From Streptacidiphilus jeojiense (lineage in GTDB: Bacteria > Actinomycetota > Actinomycetes > Streptomycetales > Streptomycetaceae): a stretch of 64,000 nt of DNA. Both the position numbers and the translations under genes were made by a program. Location: assembly GCF_000719095.1 (NCBI RefSeq), contig NZ_JOEH01000010.1, forward strand, positions 186,001-250,000. The letters run 5' to 3'. Under the pieces are notes generated by a model. It did no database searches and was not told the DNA's origin. It was given only the letters and a program-made list of their open reading frames with translations. Of the stretch, positions 55,593-63,818 are shown in pieces; the stretch's first letter is position 1; each line of letters opens with the position of its first letter.

Positions 55593-58500
55593 GTGAGCGA
55601 CGTGCCGTACGACGACCACGACGAGGTGCCGCCCCCGGACGAGGAGTGGCCGCCGCCCCCGAGCGAGGGTCCGGGCGACCGGCTGCCGTTCAAGGGGAAG
55701 GGCGGCTCCGGCGGCAGCGGCCCCGGTGGCGGCGGTGGCGGCAGGGCCAGCGGCGGCAACCAGGCGGACCGTTCTTCCTACGACAACGCCGGCGGCGGCA
55801 AGGGCGACTCGCGCGGCGACTCGGCCGGCTACGAGCGGGTGCCCCCGCAGGACCTGGCCGCCGAGCAGTCGGTGCTGGGCGGCATGCTGCTGTCCAAGGA
55901 CGCGATCGCCGACGTCGTCGAGGTGCTCAAGCCGGTCGACTACTACCGGCCCGCGCACGAGCTGATCCACAGCGCCATCCTCGACCTCTACGCACGCGGC
56001 GAACCGGCCGACCCGATCACCGTCGCCAGCGAGCTGGTGAAGCGCGGCGAGATCACCCGCGTCGGCGGCCCCTCCTACCTGCACACCCTGGTCAACTCGG
56101 TCCCCACGGCCGCCAACGCCGAGTACTACGCCGAGATCGTCCACGAGCGCGCGGTGCTGCGCCGGCTGGTCGAGGCGGGCACCCGCATCGCGCAGATGGG
56201 CTACGCCGCCGAGGGCGACGTCGACGAGATCGTCAACGCCGCCCAGGCCGAGATCTACGCCGTCACCGAGCAGCGCACCAACGAGGACTACGCCCCCCTC
56301 GGCGACATCATGGAGGGCGCCCTCGACGAGATCGAGTCCATCGGCTCCCGCAGCGGCCAGATGTCCGGCGTCCCCACCGGCTTCGCCGACCTGGACTCCC
56401 TCACCAACGGCCTGCACCCGGGCCAGATGATCGTCGTCGCGGCGAGGCCCGCGATGGGAAAGTGTGTCGCATCCACGACAATCCTTGTTGAGGCTGACAG
56501 CGGCGAGCGCATTACGGTCGAGGATTTCGTACGGCGAGGGCAGGCCGGTGAGCGGCTGACCGTGCACACCCTTCGGGATGACTGGAAGTTGGCCCCGATC
56601 AGGCCGTCCGACTTCATCCCGAACGGTCGCCGGGCGACCTTCAAACTGACGACCCAGCTCGGCCGGTCCATCGCGGCCACGGCGAACCATCCCTTCCGGT
56701 CACTGCGCGGTTGGGTTCCCCTGGAGGAACTGCGTCCAGGGGATCGGATCGCGGTGCCTCGGTCCCTGCCGTGTCTGCCTTCGGTCGAGTTGCCCAGTTC
56801 GCTGGTGGCGCTGACGGGCTACCTTCTGGGAGACGGCTCCCTGACGAGCGCTACACCGCAGTTGACCGCCTACTCCGAAGCGATCCGCGCGGATGCCGCG
56901 CGATGGGCGAAGGACTCCCTGCTTCGGGTACATCAGGCTGTGCCCAAGGGATGCCGTGACGCAGACTGCTCCCTGCTCGGTGTCGACGAGCACGAGCACC
57001 CCTCCCGGCTGGGCTTCTCCGCCGCGACGCTGGGGCAGAACCCGCTGACGGCCCGGCTGTCGGAATGGGGCCTGATGGGGGCGAGCAGCCACACCAAGTT
57101 CGTTCCCGAGGTCTTCTTCCGGCTCCCTGAGCACCAGATCGCGCTCTTTCTGTCCCGCCTCTACGCCACTGACGGCTGGGCCTCGGTGTCCAGGCCGGGC
57201 AACCAGCCGCAGATCGGCTACTGCTCCGTCAGCAAGCAGCTGGCCGACGATGTCGCCCACCTCCTTCTCCGCCTCGGCATCGTGGCCAAGGTGGTCCGCC
57301 GTACCGTCGCCTACCAGGGCGAGCGGCGGGTTGCGTTCCAGGTCCTCATCCATGACATCGACCAGATCCGCACGTTCGCGGCGCGGGTCGGCATCTTCTC
57401 GAAGGAACGTCAGGTCGCAGAAGTTCTGGCGGCTTGCGGCGAGCGTGTGGGGCAGCCCAATCTGGACCTGATCCCCGCCGAGGTCTGGGACCTGATCAAG
57501 GCCGAGAAGGGTGACTGCAGCTGGGCCGAGATCAGCGCCCGTACAGGGCGGTCCCGGACGCACAACTGGCATGTCGGACAGCAGGTCAGTCGCCACCGGC
57601 TGCTGGAGCTTGCGAAGGCGCTGGACTCTCAGATGCTGGCGGACATCGCCACCTCCGATGTCCAGTGGGACCGGGTCGAATCCGTGCTCCCGGACGGAGA
57701 AGCCGAGGTCTACGACCTCACTGTGGACGGTACGCACAACTTCGTCGCCAACGACATCGTCGTTCACAACTCCACGCTGGCCCTGGACTTCGCCCGTTCC
57801 TGTTCGGTGAAGCACAAGATTCCGAGCGTTTTCTTCTCCCTGGAAATGGGGCGCAACGAGATCGCCATGCGTCTGCTCTCGGCGGAGGCCCGGGTCGCGC
57901 TGCACCACATGCGGTCCGGGAACATGACTGACGAGGACTGGACCCGACTGGCGCGGCGGATGCCGGAGTTGAACGATTCTCCGCTCTACATCGACGACTC
58001 CCCCAATCTGTCGATGATGGAGATTCGGGCCAAGTGCCGCCGCCTCAAGCAGCGCAACGACCTGCGGCTGGTGGTGATCGACTACCTCCAGCTGATGCAG
58101 AACGGCGGCTCGCGACGGCCCGAGAGCCGGCAGCAGGAGGTCTCCGAGATGTCGCGAAACCTCAAGCTGCTCGCCAAGGAGCTGGAACTCCCGGTCATCG
58201 CGCTGTCGCAGCTGAACCGTGGTCCTGAACAGCGGACGGACAAGAGGCCGATGGTCTCCGACCTCCGTGAGTCGGGATGCGTGACGGCGGGGACGCGGTT
58301 GCTGCGGGCCGACACCGGTGCGGAGGTGACGATCGGCGAGCTGATGGAGTCCGGGGCGCGAGACGTCCCGGTGTGGTCGGTGGACGAGCGGATGAAGCTG
58401 GTCAGCCGGACGCTCACGCATGCCTTCCCGAGTGGGACGAAGGAAGTGTTCCGGGTGCGGCTCGCATCGGGCAGGGAGGTGGAGGCGACGGCGAACCACC

Positions 58501-59729
58501 CGTTCCTCACGTACGACGGCTGGAAGCCGCTCGGCGACCTGCTGATGGGCGACCGAGTGGCGGTCCCCCGGAGGATCGGAACCCCGGAGAACACCACCGC
58601 ATGGCCTGAGGCCGAGGTGGTCATGCTGGCGCACCTGATCGGCGACGGATGCATGGCTCCCCGCCAGCCCATCCACTACACCAGCAACGACGAGGCCAAC
58701 CTGGACGCGGTGGAGCTGGCAGCGGCGCACTTCGGCGTCACTCCCCGCCGTGAGGCGCAGGAGAACTGGTGGCACACCTACCTGCCCGCTCCGTACAGAC
58801 TCGCCCGCGGACGACGCAATCCCATCGCTGCCTGGTTGGACCGGTTCGGCCTGTACGGGAAGCGGTCGTACGAGAAGTTCCTGCCGGGTGCGGTTTTCGG
58901 CCTTCCAGATGACCAGGTGCGGTTGTTCCTGCGTCACCTGTGGGCCACGGACGGCTCGGTGACTGTCTCCAACGCGGGAGCAGTCAGGGTCTACTACGCG
59001 ACGACGTCAGAGCGGCTGGCACGGGACCTTCAGCAGCTCCTGCTGCGGTGCGAGATCCAGGCGCGGTTGAGGAGGGTCGGAAACACCAAGGGCCGCCCAG
59101 GATGGACCGTGGATGTCAGCGGAGTAACCGATCAGCGGCGGTTCCTGCACGACATCGGTGTGCACGGCGCACGCGCGGTGCAGGTCAACAAGGCACTGCA
59201 CCGCCTGGCGGCGGTTGTCGCCAACACGAATCTCGACACCGTCCCCGTGCAGGTGTGGGACCGGGTCAGGGCAGCGATGGAGGAGCGGGCTGTCACCACC
59301 CGTGCGTTCCAGGAGCAACTGGGTACGGCCTACTGCGGCTCCACGATCTACCGTGCCGCACCGAGCCGCAGTCGGCTTCACCAGGTGGCGGAGATTCTCC
59401 AGGATGCGGAACTCGATCTGCTCGCAACGAGTGACGTGTTGTGGGATTCGATTGTCGAAGTGGAGAGTATCGGCGACCGGCCGGTGTTCGACGCCACGGT
59501 GCTCGGAACGCACAACTTCATCGCCAATGGCACGGTCCTGCACAACAGCATTGAGCAGGACGCCGACATGGTCATCCTGTTGCACCGTGAGGACGCCTAC
59601 GAGAAGGAATCCCCCCGAGCCGGCGAGGCCGACCTGATCGTGGCCAAGCACCGCAACGGGCCCACGGCGACGATCACGGTGGCCTTCCAGGGCCACTACT
59701 CCCGCTTCGTGGACATGGCCCAGAGCTGA
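55593..59729 (+). CDS. dnaB: Replicative DNA helicase DnaB with two inteins
   Basis: DnaB is the hexameric helicase at the fork. The start is GTG at 55593 (SDVPYDDHDEVPPPDEEW), with GGAGG six bases upstream. The precursor has 1378 residues; removing the two inteins leaves 519, the size of streptomycete DnaB. Extein pieces are residues 1-290, 727-895 and 1319-1378. The N-terminal domain includes PQDLAAEQSVLGGMLLSKDA. The RecA-like domain is cut inside Walker A (ARPAMGK / STLALDFARS) and again in DLRESG / SIEQDADMV. LVVIDYLQLMQ is the Walker B region. Splicing must occur for viability. Confidence 0.98.
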   Translation: MSDVPYDDHDEVPPPDEEWPPPPSEGPGDRLPFKGKGGSGGSGPGGGGGGRASGGNQADRSSYDNAGGGKGDSRGDSAGYERVPPQDLAAEQSVLGGMLLSKDAIADVVEVLKPVDYYRPAHELIHSAILDLYARGEPADPITVASELVKRGEITRVGGPSYLHTLVNSVPTAANAEYYAEIVHERAVLRRLVEAGTRIAQMGYAAEGDVDEIVNAAQAEIYAVTEQRTNEDYAPLGDIMEGALDEIESIGSRSGQMSGVPTGFADLDSLTNGLHPGQMIVVAARPAMGKCVASTTILVEADSGERITVEDFVRRGQAGERLTVHTLRDDWKLAPIRPSDFIPNGRRATFKLTTQLGRSIAATANHPFRSLRGWVPLEELRPGDRIAVPRSLPCLPSVELPSSLVALTGYLLGDGSLTSATPQLTAYSEAIRADAARWAKDSLLRVHQAVPKGCRDADCSLLGVDEHEHPSRLGFSAATLGQNPLTARLSEWGLMGASSHTKFVPEVFFRLPEHQIALFLSRLYATDGWASVSRPGNQPQIGYCSVSKQLADDVAHLLLRLGIVAKVVRRTVAYQGERRVAFQVLIHDIDQIRTFAARVGIFSKERQVAEVLAACGERVGQPNLDLIPAEVWDLIKAEKGDCSWAEISARTGRSRTHNWHVGQQVSRHRLLELAKALDSQMLADIATSDVQWDRVESVLPDGEAEVYDLTVDGTHNFVANDIVVHNSTLALDFARSCSVKHKIPSVFFSLEMGRNEIAMRLLSAEARVALHHMRSGNMTDEDWTRLARRMPELNDSPLYIDDSPNLSMMEIRAKCRRLKQRNDLRLVVIDYLQLMQNGGSRRPESRQQEVSEMSRNLKLLAKELELPVIALSQLNRGPEQRTDKRPMVSDLRESGCVTAGTRLLRADTGAEVTIGELMESGARDVPVWSVDERMKLVSRTLTHAFPSGTKEVFRVRLASGREVEATANHPFLTYDGWKPLGDLLMGDRVAVPRRIGTPENTTAWPEAEVVMLAHLIGDGCMAPRQPIHYTSNDEANLDAVELAAAHFGVTPRREAQENWWHTYLPAPYRLARGRRNPIAAWLDRFGLYGKRSYEKFLPGAVFGLPDDQVRLFLRHLWATDGSVTVSNAGAVRVYYATTSERLARDLQQLLLRCEIQARLRRVGNTKGRPGWTVDVSGVTDQRRFLHDIGVHGARAVQVNKALHRLAAVVANTNLDTVPVQVWDRVRAAMEERAVTTRAFQEQLGTAYCGSTIYRAAPSRSRLHQVAEILQDAELDLLATSDVLWDSIVEVESIGDRPVFDATVLGTHNFIANGTVLHNSIEQDADMVILLHREDAYEKESPRAGEADLIVAKHRNGPTATITVAFQGHYSRFVDMAQS
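56463..57770 (+). other. Intein 1 in DnaB (436 residues, with LAGLIDADG endonuclease)
   Basis: It begins with Cys (CVASTTILVEADSGE) and ends with VHN before Ser, the chemistry of class 1 inteins. Block B is ATANHPFRS with the TxxH-like His. Block F/G is YDLTVDGTHNFVANDIVVHN. Between them lie LAGLIDADG-type motifs TGYLLGDGSLTS and LSRLYATDGWASV, with both aspartates present, so the homing endonuclease may be active. The insertion point splits the Walker A motif GK and S. Confidence 0.97.
58278..59546 (+). other. Intein 2 in DnaB (423 residues, with LAGLIDADG endonuclease)
   Basis: It begins CVTAGTRLLRADTGAE and ends FDATVLGTHNFIANGTVLHN before Ser. Block B is ATANHPFLTYDGW. Endonuclease motifs are LAHLIGDGCMAP and LRHLWATDGSVTV, again with intact aspartates. 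It splits the conserved DnaB segment LRESG and SIEQDAD. The layout and many residues resemble intein 1. Confidence 0.97.
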
Positions 59730-59738
59730 GCGAGCCGG

Positions 59739-60446
59739 CTACCAGGGCAGTGGGCCCTCGGCGTCGACGTAGGTGCCGGTGGGGCCGTCCGGGGTGAGGC
59801 GGGCCATTCGGACGATGATCTCGGCGCCCTGTTCGACGGTCTGGATGCCGGTGTTGCCGTTGAGGTCGGTCTTGGTGAAGCCGGGCTCCACCGCGTTGAT
59901 GCGCATGGCGGGGAACGCCTTGGCGTACTGGACGGTGATCATGTTGACGGCCGTCTTGGACGCCGGGTAGGCGATGCCGGGGTAGGCGTAGGTCGGGGTG
60001 CCGGCGGTGCTGACCCGGGTGAGCGAGGCCAGGCCGCTGCTGAGGTTGACGATGACGGGGGCGGGCGAACGCTGCAGCAGCGGCAGGAAGGCGTGGGTGA
60101 CCCGCACCGTGCCGAAGACATTGGTCTCAAAGGTCCGCCGCATCAGCTCGGCGGTGAGGTCCGCGGCGCCGATGACGCTGTTGTCCTGCGCCCGCTCCTC
60201 GATGCCGGCGTTGTTCACCAGCACGTCCAGGCCGCCCTCGGCCTCGATCTCCTTCGCCGCGGCGGTGACGGAGGCGTCGTCGGTGATGTCGATGACGACC
60301 AGGCGCGCGCCCAGTTCCTCGGCGGCCCGGCGGCCGCGCTCCGGGTCCCGGCTGCCGATGTACACGGTGTGGCCCGCGGCGACGAGTTGACGGGCGGCCT
60401 CGAAGCCGAGGCCCTTGTTGGCTCCGGTGATCAGTGTTGTTGTCAT
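59739..60446 (-). CDS. SDR family NAD(P)-dependent oxidoreductase
   Basis: A short-chain dehydrogenase of 235 residues from the ATG at 60446 (MTTTLITGANKGLGFEAARQ); the open frame extends further but the TGxxxGxG start fixes the protein. NNAGIEERAQ is the NNAG motif. The catalytic Tyr-x3-Lys appears as GIAYPASKTAVNM, with Ser in VNLSSGLASL. It is divergent from an XRE regulator, a very common streptomycete pair. The substrate is unknown. Confidence 0.93.
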   Translation of the reverse strand: MTTTLITGANKGLGFEAARQLVAAGHTVYIGSRDPERGRRAAEELGARLVVIDITDDASVTAAAKEIEAEGGLDVLVNNAGIEERAQDNSVIGAADLTAELMRRTFETNVFGTVRVTHAFLPLLQRSPAPVIVNLSSGLASLTRVSTAGTPTYAYPGIAYPASKTAVNMITVQYAKAFPAMRINAVEPGFTKTDLNGNTGIQTVEQGAEIIVRMARLTPDGPTGTYVDAEGPLPW

Positions 60447-60494
60447 GCCTCCACGATGCGGTCCGGACCGGCGCCCAGCCAGACGTCCCTGCTT

Positions 60495-60515
60495 CCTGGG
60501 ACTACCAGTACCAGG
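60495..60515. promoter_or_regulatory. Candidate operator between the SDR and XRE genes
   Basis: A 21-base imperfect palindrome with outer arms cctgg / ccagg and a centre ctaccag lies in the 101-base divergent spacer. It is a likely binding site of the XRE regulator. Confidence 0.5.
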
Positions 60516-60547
60516 CACCCGCGTGCCCGGCGGTGCAGAGTGGGGGC

Positions 60548-61384
60548 ATGGCTACCACGGAGTTCGGGCGGACGGTGCGGCGCTGGCGCGACCGGGTCCC
60601 GCCGGAGGCTGCCGGGCTGCCGGTCGGCGGCCATCGGCGCGCGGCCGGGCTGCGCCGGGAGGAGCTGGCCCTGCTGGCCGGGATCTCGGTCGACTACGTC
60701 ACCCGGCTGGAACAGGGCCGGGCGGCCAACCCGTCCGAGCAGGTGGTCGAGGCGCTGGGCCGGGCGCTGCGGGTGTCCGGGGACGAGCGCGAGCACCTGT
60801 TCCGGGTCGCCGGGCTGGTCGCGCCGGGGCGGGGCACGGTGCCCGGCTACATCACGCCCAGCGTCCAGCGGATGCTGGACCGGCTGACCGGGACGCCGGT
60901 CGCGGTCTCCGACGCGGCCTGGACGCTGCTGCTGGCCAACCCGCTGTACATCGCGCTGATGGGCGAGCGGCACGGCAGGGAGCGCAACGGGGCGTGGCGG
61001 AACTTCCTGGGGGCGGGCACCAGGGTCCGGCACACGCCGGAGTCCCGGCGGGCGCTGGAGACCGCGGTCGTCTCCGACCTGCGCGCGACGGCGCTCCGCT
61101 ATCCGGCGGACCTGCGGCTGCGGCGGCTGATCGCGGACCTGCGGGCCGGCAGCGAGCGCTTCGCCGAGCTCTGGGACTCCGGTGCGGTGGGGCACCAGGA
61201 GGCGTCGCGCAAGACCGTCGACCACCCCGAGGTGGGCTCGCTGACGCTGGACTGCGATGTGCTCAGCGTGGCCGGCAGCGATCTGCGGATCATGGTCTAC
61301 ACGGCCGAGCCCGGCACCGAGGACGCCGAACGGCTGGCGCTGCTGGCCGTGGTCGGCACCCAGGCACTGGCGGAGCGGGGTTGA
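60548..61384 (+). CDS. XRE-type regulator with MmyB-like ligand domain
   Basis: This 278-residue protein has an N-terminal HTH (about 35-75: RREELALLAGISVDYVTRLE followed by QGRAANPSEQVV) and a C-terminal MmyB-like domain (about 105-270). It is divergent from the SDR gene, which it probably controls in response to a small ligand. A longer open frame upstream overlaps the SDR promoter and is unlikely. Confidence 0.92.
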   Translation: MATTEFGRTVRRWRDRVPPEAAGLPVGGHRRAAGLRREELALLAGISVDYVTRLEQGRAANPSEQVVEALGRALRVSGDEREHLFRVAGLVAPGRGTVPGYITPSVQRMLDRLTGTPVAVSDAAWTLLLANPLYIALMGERHGRERNGAWRNFLGAGTRVRHTPESRRALETAVVSDLRATALRYPADLRLRRLIADLRAGSERFAELWDSGAVGHQEASRKTVDHPEVGSLTLDCDVLSVAGSDLRIMVYTAEPGTEDAERLALLAVVGTQALAERG

Positions 61385-61406
61385 CGGAGCGTCGACCGGC
61401 GCAGCG

Positions 61407-62108
61407 TCAGGTGGTGCCGAAGCGGCTGTCGAGCTCTGAGGCGCGGCGGGTCCGGCCGGCGAAGACCGCCTCGCGGCGTTCGGCGGTCTGCCGCAGTGCG
61501 TCCTTGCGGTCGCGCTTGGAGAGCCGGTCCAGGTAGAGCCGGCCTTCCAGGTGGTCGGTCTCGTGCTGGAGGCAGCGGGCGAAGTAGCCCCGGCCCTCGA
61601 TGACCAGCGGGTTGCCGTCCTTGTCGAAGCCCCGGGCGGTGGTGCGCTCGGTCCGGGGGACGACCATGTCGGCGCCGGGCACCGAGAGGCAGCCCTCGGC
61701 GTCGTCGATCAGGCGCCGGTGGGTCGGGTCGGGCTGGTCCAGGACCGGGTTGGCGATGTGGCCGACGTGGCGGACGCCGTCCTCGTCCAGGCAGTCGAAG
61801 ACGAACAGCCGCAGGTCGACGTCGACCTGGTTGGCGGCAAGGCCTGCCCCCTCGGCGACGTGCATGGTGCGGAACATGTCGTCGACCAGGCGGGAGAGTT
61901 CGGGGCTGCCGAACTCCGAGCCGGTCACCTCGCGGCAGCGCCGTCCCAGGATCTCCTCGCCGACCTCGGTGATCCGCAGCATCGAGCCGCGCTGCGCCTC
62001 GGGCGGCAGCGCAGGGTAGCTGTCGACCGGCTCGCCCTGGACCCGGACCCGGCGGTCCACCGTGCTGCGGGGCGTGTGCCGGTTGTGGATCAGGGGCGTC
62101 TCGGACAT
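61407..62108 (-). CDS. def: Peptide deformylase
   Basis: This metalloenzyme removes the formyl group of nascent proteins. The ATG at 62108 (MSETPLIHNRHTPRS) has GAGGA five bases upstream and gives 233 residues. Motif 1 is GAGLAANQV (about 92), motif 2 EGCLSVPG (Cys metal ligand, about 138) and motif 3 QHETDHLEG (HExxH, about 180). An N-terminal extension of about 45 residues precedes the catalytic domain. It diverges from an ArsR-like gene, so it may be a regulated second copy rather than the housekeeping one. Confidence 0.93.
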   Translation of the reverse strand: MSETPLIHNRHTPRSTVDRRVRVQGEPVDSYPALPPEAQRGSMLRITEVGEEILGRRCREVTGSEFGSPELSRLVDDMFRTMHVAEGAGLAANQVDVDLRLFVFDCLDEDGVRHVGHIANPVLDQPDPTHRRLIDDAEGCLSVPGADMVVPRTERTTARGFDKDGNPLVIEGRGYFARCLQHETDHLEGRLYLDRLSKRDRKDALRQTAERREAVFAGRTRRASELDSRFGTT

Positions 62109-62146
62109 CGATTCCTCACTCGGGGCGTGGGGACGCTTGTGGACTG

Positions 62147-62173
62147 CTTTGCAAAGTAGCAGGCTTTGCAAAG
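62147..62173. promoter_or_regulatory. Twin palindromic operator between def and the ArsR-like gene
   Basis: The palindrome ctttgcaaag occurs at 62147-62156 and again at 62164-62173, 17 bases apart centre to centre. The second copy touches a GTG (62173) that could start the regulator on a leaderless transcript. Confidence 0.75.
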
Positions 62174-62187
62174 TGACCGAGGAAGAA

Positions 62188-62778
62188 ATGCGGAATGACG
62201 CCGATGCCGGGGCGGGGCCAGCGGCGGGTACCGGAGCGCTGCCGCGCCATGCGGTGCGCGATGGGCTGCTGGACCTGCTCGCCGAGGGGGGCACGCTGAC
62301 CTCCACCGAGGCGGCCGCGCGGCTGGGGTACAGCTCCGGGCTGTGCTCGTTCCATCTGCGGCAGCTGGCGCGCTACGGGCTGATCGAGGAGGCGCCGCAC
62401 AGTGGGGGCCGGGTGCGGCCCTGGCGGCTGCGCCGGACGGAGCCGGAGCCGGAGCCGCTTCCGGCCGAGGGCTTCGGCGAGCTGGCGCGCGGGCTGGAGG
62501 ACGAGAGCTACCAGCGCTGGCTGGACCTGCGGGACCGGGCCCCGGAGCAGTGGCGCGGCCGGGACGAGGCGTTCAGCGCCGTCGTCTACCTCACCCCGGA
62601 GGAGCTGGGCGGGGTGGCAGAGGCGGTGCGGCAGGTGCTGGCCGGCTACCGGCGGCGCGAACAGCAGCCGGAGTCCCGCCCGGAGCGGGCCCTGCCGGTG
62701 GCCCTGATCACCCGGCTGTTCCCGTTGCTGCCCGGTGGACCGGACGGCAACGGGGAGGCCGGTGGCGACGGTCGCTGA
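62188..62778 (+). CDS. ArsR-like helix-turn-helix regulator
   Basis: The ATG at 62188 follows GAGGAAG and gives 196 residues; the GTG at 62173 adds five. A winged helix (about 20-80) has HAVRDGLLDLLAEGGTLTST and LGYSSGLCSFHLRQLARYGL, then a wing GGRVRPWRL. The C-terminal part (about 90-185) is charged and helical with RWLDLRDRAPEQWRG, often seen in streptomycete helix_turn_helix proteins of this kind. It lies divergent to def with a twin palindrome between, so it likely represses both. Confidence 0.85.
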   Translation: MRNDADAGAGPAAGTGALPRHAVRDGLLDLLAEGGTLTSTEAAARLGYSSGLCSFHLRQLARYGLIEEAPHSGGRVRPWRLRRTEPEPEPLPAEGFGELARGLEDESYQRWLDLRDRAPEQWRGRDEAFSAVVYLTPEELGGVAEAVRQVLAGYRRREQQPESRPERALPVALITRLFPLLPGGPDGNGEAGGDGR

Positions 62779-62780
62779 GC

Positions 62781-62833
62781 CCGACTGCACCGACTGCACC
62801 GACTGCACCGACTGCACCGACTGCACCGCCTGC
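62781..62833. repeat. 9-base tandem repeat
   Basis: ccgactgca is repeated five times without change (62781-62825), followed by a decayed sixth unit. It lies between the regulator stop and the MDR gene. Replication-slippage repeat; no function is seen. Confidence 0.95.
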
Positions 62834-62873
62834 GGCGATGCACTGGTGAATCGGGGTCAGGGCCGGATCGGGG

Positions 62874-63818
62874 TCAGGGCAGCAGCACGATCTTGCCGCG
62901 GCCGCCGCCCTGCTCGCTGAGCCGCTGGGCGGCGGCCGCGTCCGCCAGCGGGAGGGTGGTGCGGACCGGGGCCGACAGGGTGCCCGCCGCGTGCAGGGAG
63001 AGTGCCCGGCTCAGGCCCTCGACGGCGGTTTCGGTGGTGCCGCCGCTGGTGAAGGTGACCCCGAGCGGCCCCGCCTCCTGGGCGGCGGCGATGGTGACCA
63101 CCCGGTCCGGGCCGCCCACCAGCGCCACCGAGTCGGCCAGGACGCCGTCGCCGCTGGTGTGCAGCACCGCGACCACGGGTTCGCCGGCCGCGGCCGCGCG
63201 GACCCGGTCGATGACGCCGTCCCCGTAGAGCACCGGGGTGGCGCCGAGTTCGCGCAGCGCCTGCTGGTCCCGCTCCCCCGCCGTGCCGATCACCCGGACG
63301 CCGTCCTCGACCGCGAACTGGACGGCCAGGGTGCCGACCGCACCGGCGGCTCCGTGGATCAGCAGGGTCTCCCCCGGCTTCAGGTTCAGCAGCCGCAGGC
63401 CCCGCACGGCGGTGTCGGCGACGACCGGCAGTCCTCCTGCCGTCTCCACCGGGAGGTCGGCGGGTCGGGCGGCCAGGGTGGCGGCGTCGGCGACGGCGTA
63501 CTCGGCGTAGGCCGCGAGTGCCAGGCCGAGCACCTCGTCGCCGAGCTGCCAGGAGTCGACGCCTGGGCCGAGGGCGACCACCGTTCCGGCCGCCTCCAGG
63601 CCGGGTACGTGCGGGAAGGTGACCGGGAAGATCCCTTGCATGAAACCGCGTCGGAGCTTCCAGTCGAGGGCGTTCACGGCCGCGGCGGAGACCCGGAGCA
63701 GGACCTGTCCGGGGCCGGGCTGAGGGACGGCGGTGTCCGTGAGCCGCAGTTCGTCGGGCTCGCCGTACGCGGAGAAGGTGACGGCCTTGGCGGTGGTGGG
63801 GAGGGTGAGGTCGGACAT
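62874..63818 (-). CDS. MDR-family NADP-dependent oxidoreductase (quinone reductase-like)
   Basis: A zinc-less medium-chain reductase of 314 residues. The N-terminal GroES-like part has AVTFSAYGEPDELRLTD and VSAAAVNALDWKLRRGFMQG, and the nucleotide-binding motif is LIHGAAGAVGTLAVQFA (about 153-169). The end KIVLLP is typical. No zinc-binding cysteines are present. The substrate is unknown; quinones or enones are likely by family. Confidence 0.93.
   Translation of the reverse strand: MSDLTLPTTAKAVTFSAYGEPDELRLTDTAVPQPGPGQVLLRVSAAAVNALDWKLRRGFMQGIFPVTFPHVPGLEAAGTVVALGPGVDSWQLGDEVLGLALAAYAEYAVADAATLAARPADLPVETAGGLPVVADTAVRGLRLLNLKPGETLLIHGAAGAVGTLAVQFAVEDGVRVIGTAGERDQQALRELGATPVLYGDGVIDRVRAAAAGEPVVAVLHTSGDGVLADSVALVGGPDRVVTIAAAQEAGPLGVTFTSGGTTETAVEGLSRALSLHAAGTLSAPVRTTLPLADAAAAQRLSEQGGGRGKIVLLP

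Noticed and set aside
56700..58937. Minus-strand open frame of 745 codons across the dnaB inteins
   Set aside because: It is an antisense shadow; the intein and DnaB motifs are on the plus strand in one continuous frame.
62781..62833. Possible CRISPR-like repeat array
   Set aside because: It is a 9-base tandem repeat without spacers; no cas genes are present anywhere in the window.
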